In this document: one piece after another, positions 5,986 through 7,341 of the stretch
Layout of the letters: every line of letters starts with the position of its first letter
Numbering within the stretch: position 1 is the first letter of the stretch
DNA from: Pseudomonadota bacterium
GTDB taxonomy: Bacteria; Myxococcota_A; Polyangia; Polyangiales; Sandaracinaceae
Assembly: GCA_023427125.1 (NCBI GenBank)
Contig: JAEZBP010000388.1
Location: 1 to 7,341, forward strand
Direction of reading: 5' to 3'
Length of the DNA stretch: 7,341 nt
Notes under the pieces: generated by a model
Told to the model about the DNA's origin: nothing
Database searches by the model: none
Seen by the model: the letters and a program-made list of their open reading frames with translations, nothing else
Position numbers and translations under genes: made by a program

Positions 5986-7341
5986 ATGCGCTACTCCCTC
6001 CCGGTCGTCGTCCTGATCGGCCTCCTCGGCTGTACGCCCGATGCGCTCCCGAGCGACATCGCCTCGAAGGGCTCGTCGCTCACCGCGGCCCAGCGGAGGG
6101 TCCGAGCCGGGCAGATCCGGGACGCGGCGGCGGACAACGGCATGACCCAGGGCTGGCTCCTCGCCGGCATCGCCGACGCCGAGACGAACATGAGCCACTG
6201 CTGGTCGGAGCTCACCTGGGCTTGCCAGGGCCCCAATTCCGCCGACTGCGGCGGAGGCCCGGTCGTGGCCGGGGCGGGCGACGGCCCGTGCTCGCTCCGC
6301 CAGGGCGGCCTCGGCATGTTCCAGTTCGACGCCGGCACCTACGACCAGACGCTCGCTCGCGAGGGCACCCGCATCCTCAGCATCGCGGGCAACGTCGCGG
6401 CGGCGGTCGACTTCGTCGTCGCGATGGTGATCCGCTCGGTCTACATCTCCGGCGTCGACAACCGCGATCAGGCCATCGCGTGGATGAACGGGGTGCGCAT
6501 CGGGAACGACCGCTGGCACCCGTGGATCCAGACCGTCACGCACTACTACAACGGCTGCACTCCCTCGGGCTGCTCGGTCTACACGTCGCGCTACAACCAC
6601 TACCGGGACAACACGAGCGGCGTCTACAACGAGATGGGGGCAGCCTTCTGGGTGCTCACCCGCGACTACGCGGCGACCTACGTCAACCAGACCTTCCCGC
6701 TCGCCGCGTCGCCCTTCAACCTCTACCCCGGCCAGGAGTCGAGCGGCTACATCGAGATGCGCAACGCCGGCACCGCGACCTGGCGGCCGGGCGAGACCTT
6801 CCTCGGCACCACCCAGCCGCGCGACGTCGCGAGCCCGATCGCGGGGCCCGACTGGATCAGCCCGAGCCGGGCGGCGACCATCGATCGCGCGGTCCCGCCC
6901 GGCGAGTCGGGGCGCTTCAACTTCACGGTGCGAGGTCCGGCCGCGACCGGCGACTACCCGCAGTTCTTCAACCTCGTGCAGGAGGGCGTCACCTGGTTCT
7001 CACAGCAAGGTGGTCCGGCGGACGATCAGCTTCAGGTGAGGGTGACGGTGGTCGCGGCGCCGGCGTGCCCGGCCGGGACCTCGGAGGCGTGGAGCTGCGA
7101 GGGCGGCGAACGGGTGCGCTGCCAGTGGGGCGAGGTCACCCGCGAGCCCTGCGCGCATGGCTGCGCGGCCGGCGAGTGCCAGGACGCGCCCGTCGACCTG
7201 GACGGCGACGGCGCGCTGGCCTCGGCCGACTGCGATGACACGAACCCGGCGATCCATCCGGGCGCCGCGGAGGTCTGCGAGGACGGCATCGATCAGGACT
7301 GCGACGGTGTCGATCGCCTCTGCGGCGCCGTCATCGAGGAC
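5986..7341 (+). CDS. Lysozyme-like lipoprotein with NBR1-type Ig and MopE-like domains (3' end missing)
   Basis: The 452 residues seen here are open at the window end. Residues 1-16 are a lipoprotein signal with lipobox LLGC (Cys16). Residues about 31-200 resemble a lysozyme/lytic-transglycosylase fold: GWLLAGIADAETN (56-68) places Glu66 where the catalytic acid sits, and GGLGMFQF (107-114) resembles the GLMQ-type motif. Cys72, 80, 88 and 102 may form disulfides. About 238-355 is an NBR1-like Ig domain (GYIEMRNAGTATWRPGE at 256-272). About 362-401 is a Cys-rich linker. About 404-446 is a MopE-like metal-binding motif (DLDGDG, then CDDTNPAIHPGA and CEDGIDQDCDG). The likely role is cleavage or binding of peptidoglycan or another glycan in the envelope or on prey; this is inferred from fold alone. 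The ATG fits the signal peptide but has no good ribosome binding site; an in-frame TTG at 5947 is less likely. Confidence 0.87.
   Translation, partial: MRYSLPVVVLIGLLGCTPDALPSDIASKGSSLTAAQRRVRAGQIRDAAADNGMTQGWLLAGIADAETNMSHCWSELTWACQGPNSADCGGGPVVAGAGDGPCSLRQGGLGMFQFDAGTYDQTLAREGTRILSIAGNVAAAVDFVVAMVIRSVYISGVDNRDQAIAWMNGVRIGNDRWHPWIQTVTHYYNGCTPSGCSVYTSRYNHYRDNTSGVYNEMGAAFWVLTRDYAATYVNQTFPLAASPFNLYPGQESSGYIEMRNAGTATWRPGETFLGTTQPRDVASPIAGPDWISPSRAATIDRAVPPGESGRFNFTVRGPAATGDYPQFFNLVQEGVTWFSQQGGPADDQLQVRVTVVAAPACPAGTSEAWSCEGGERVRCQWGEVTREPCAHGCAAGECQDAPVDLDGDGALASADCDDTNPAIHPGAAEVCEDGIDQDCDGVDRLCGAVIED

Noticed and set aside
5112..7238. Plus-strand open frame (about 708 codons) crossing the cytochrome and the lysozyme-like gene
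   Set aside because: It runs antisense to the cytochrome and out of frame with the lysozyme-like gene, and its product is low-complexity without domains.

Overview
The window looks like chromosomal DNA from a Myxococcota bacterium, most likely a Polyangia/Sandaracinus-like lineage. This is inferred from very high G+C by eye, long G/C-ending open frames on every strand, Cys-rich repeat lipoproteins, an NBR1-type Ig domain, and a MopE-like Cys/Asp motif. The last three are typical of secreted proteins in that group. I see no rRNA, tRNA, CRISPR array, insertion sequence or phage gene.

Layout, left to right. (1) 8-823, minus strand: a 271-residue lipoprotein made almost wholly of ten tandem four-cysteine repeats. 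(2) 824-986: a divergent intergenic region with a weak promoter candidate and a palindrome. (3) 987-1673, plus: a membrane-anchored coiled-coil protein of unknown function. (4) 1706-3907, plus, 32 bases downstream: a molybdopterin oxidoreductase of the FdhF/YdeP (formate dehydrogenase-like) family. (5) 3911-5254, minus, converging on it with only three bases between the stop codons: a flavin-containing monooxygenase. (6) 5259-5702, minus, four bases upstream of the monooxygenase start: a c-type cytochrome lipoprotein with a strong ribosome binding site, so 5702 to 3911 reads as a two-gene operon. (7) 5703-5985: a second divergent intergenic region with several inverted repeats. (8) 5986 to the window end, plus, incomplete: a lipoprotein with a lysozyme-like domain, an Ig-like domain, a Cys-rich linker and a MopE-like metal-binding motif.

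How the parts may work together. The two redox enzymes are predicted cytoplasmic (no signal peptide), while the cytochrome is an exported lipoprotein. They therefore cannot simply be handed one electron chain, although the cytochrome-monooxygenase pairing is tight enough to imply shared expression. The two flanking lipoproteins and the cytochrome point to envelope or surface functions. No known multi-gene system (defence, secretion or secondary metabolism cluster) can be recognised. The most notable signals are the incomplete iron-sulfur ligand set beside an intact formate-dehydrogenase-like catalytic trio, the cytochrome/monooxygenase operon, the multidomain lysozyme-like lipoprotein, and an 11-base palindromic sequence shared by the two divergent intergenic regions.
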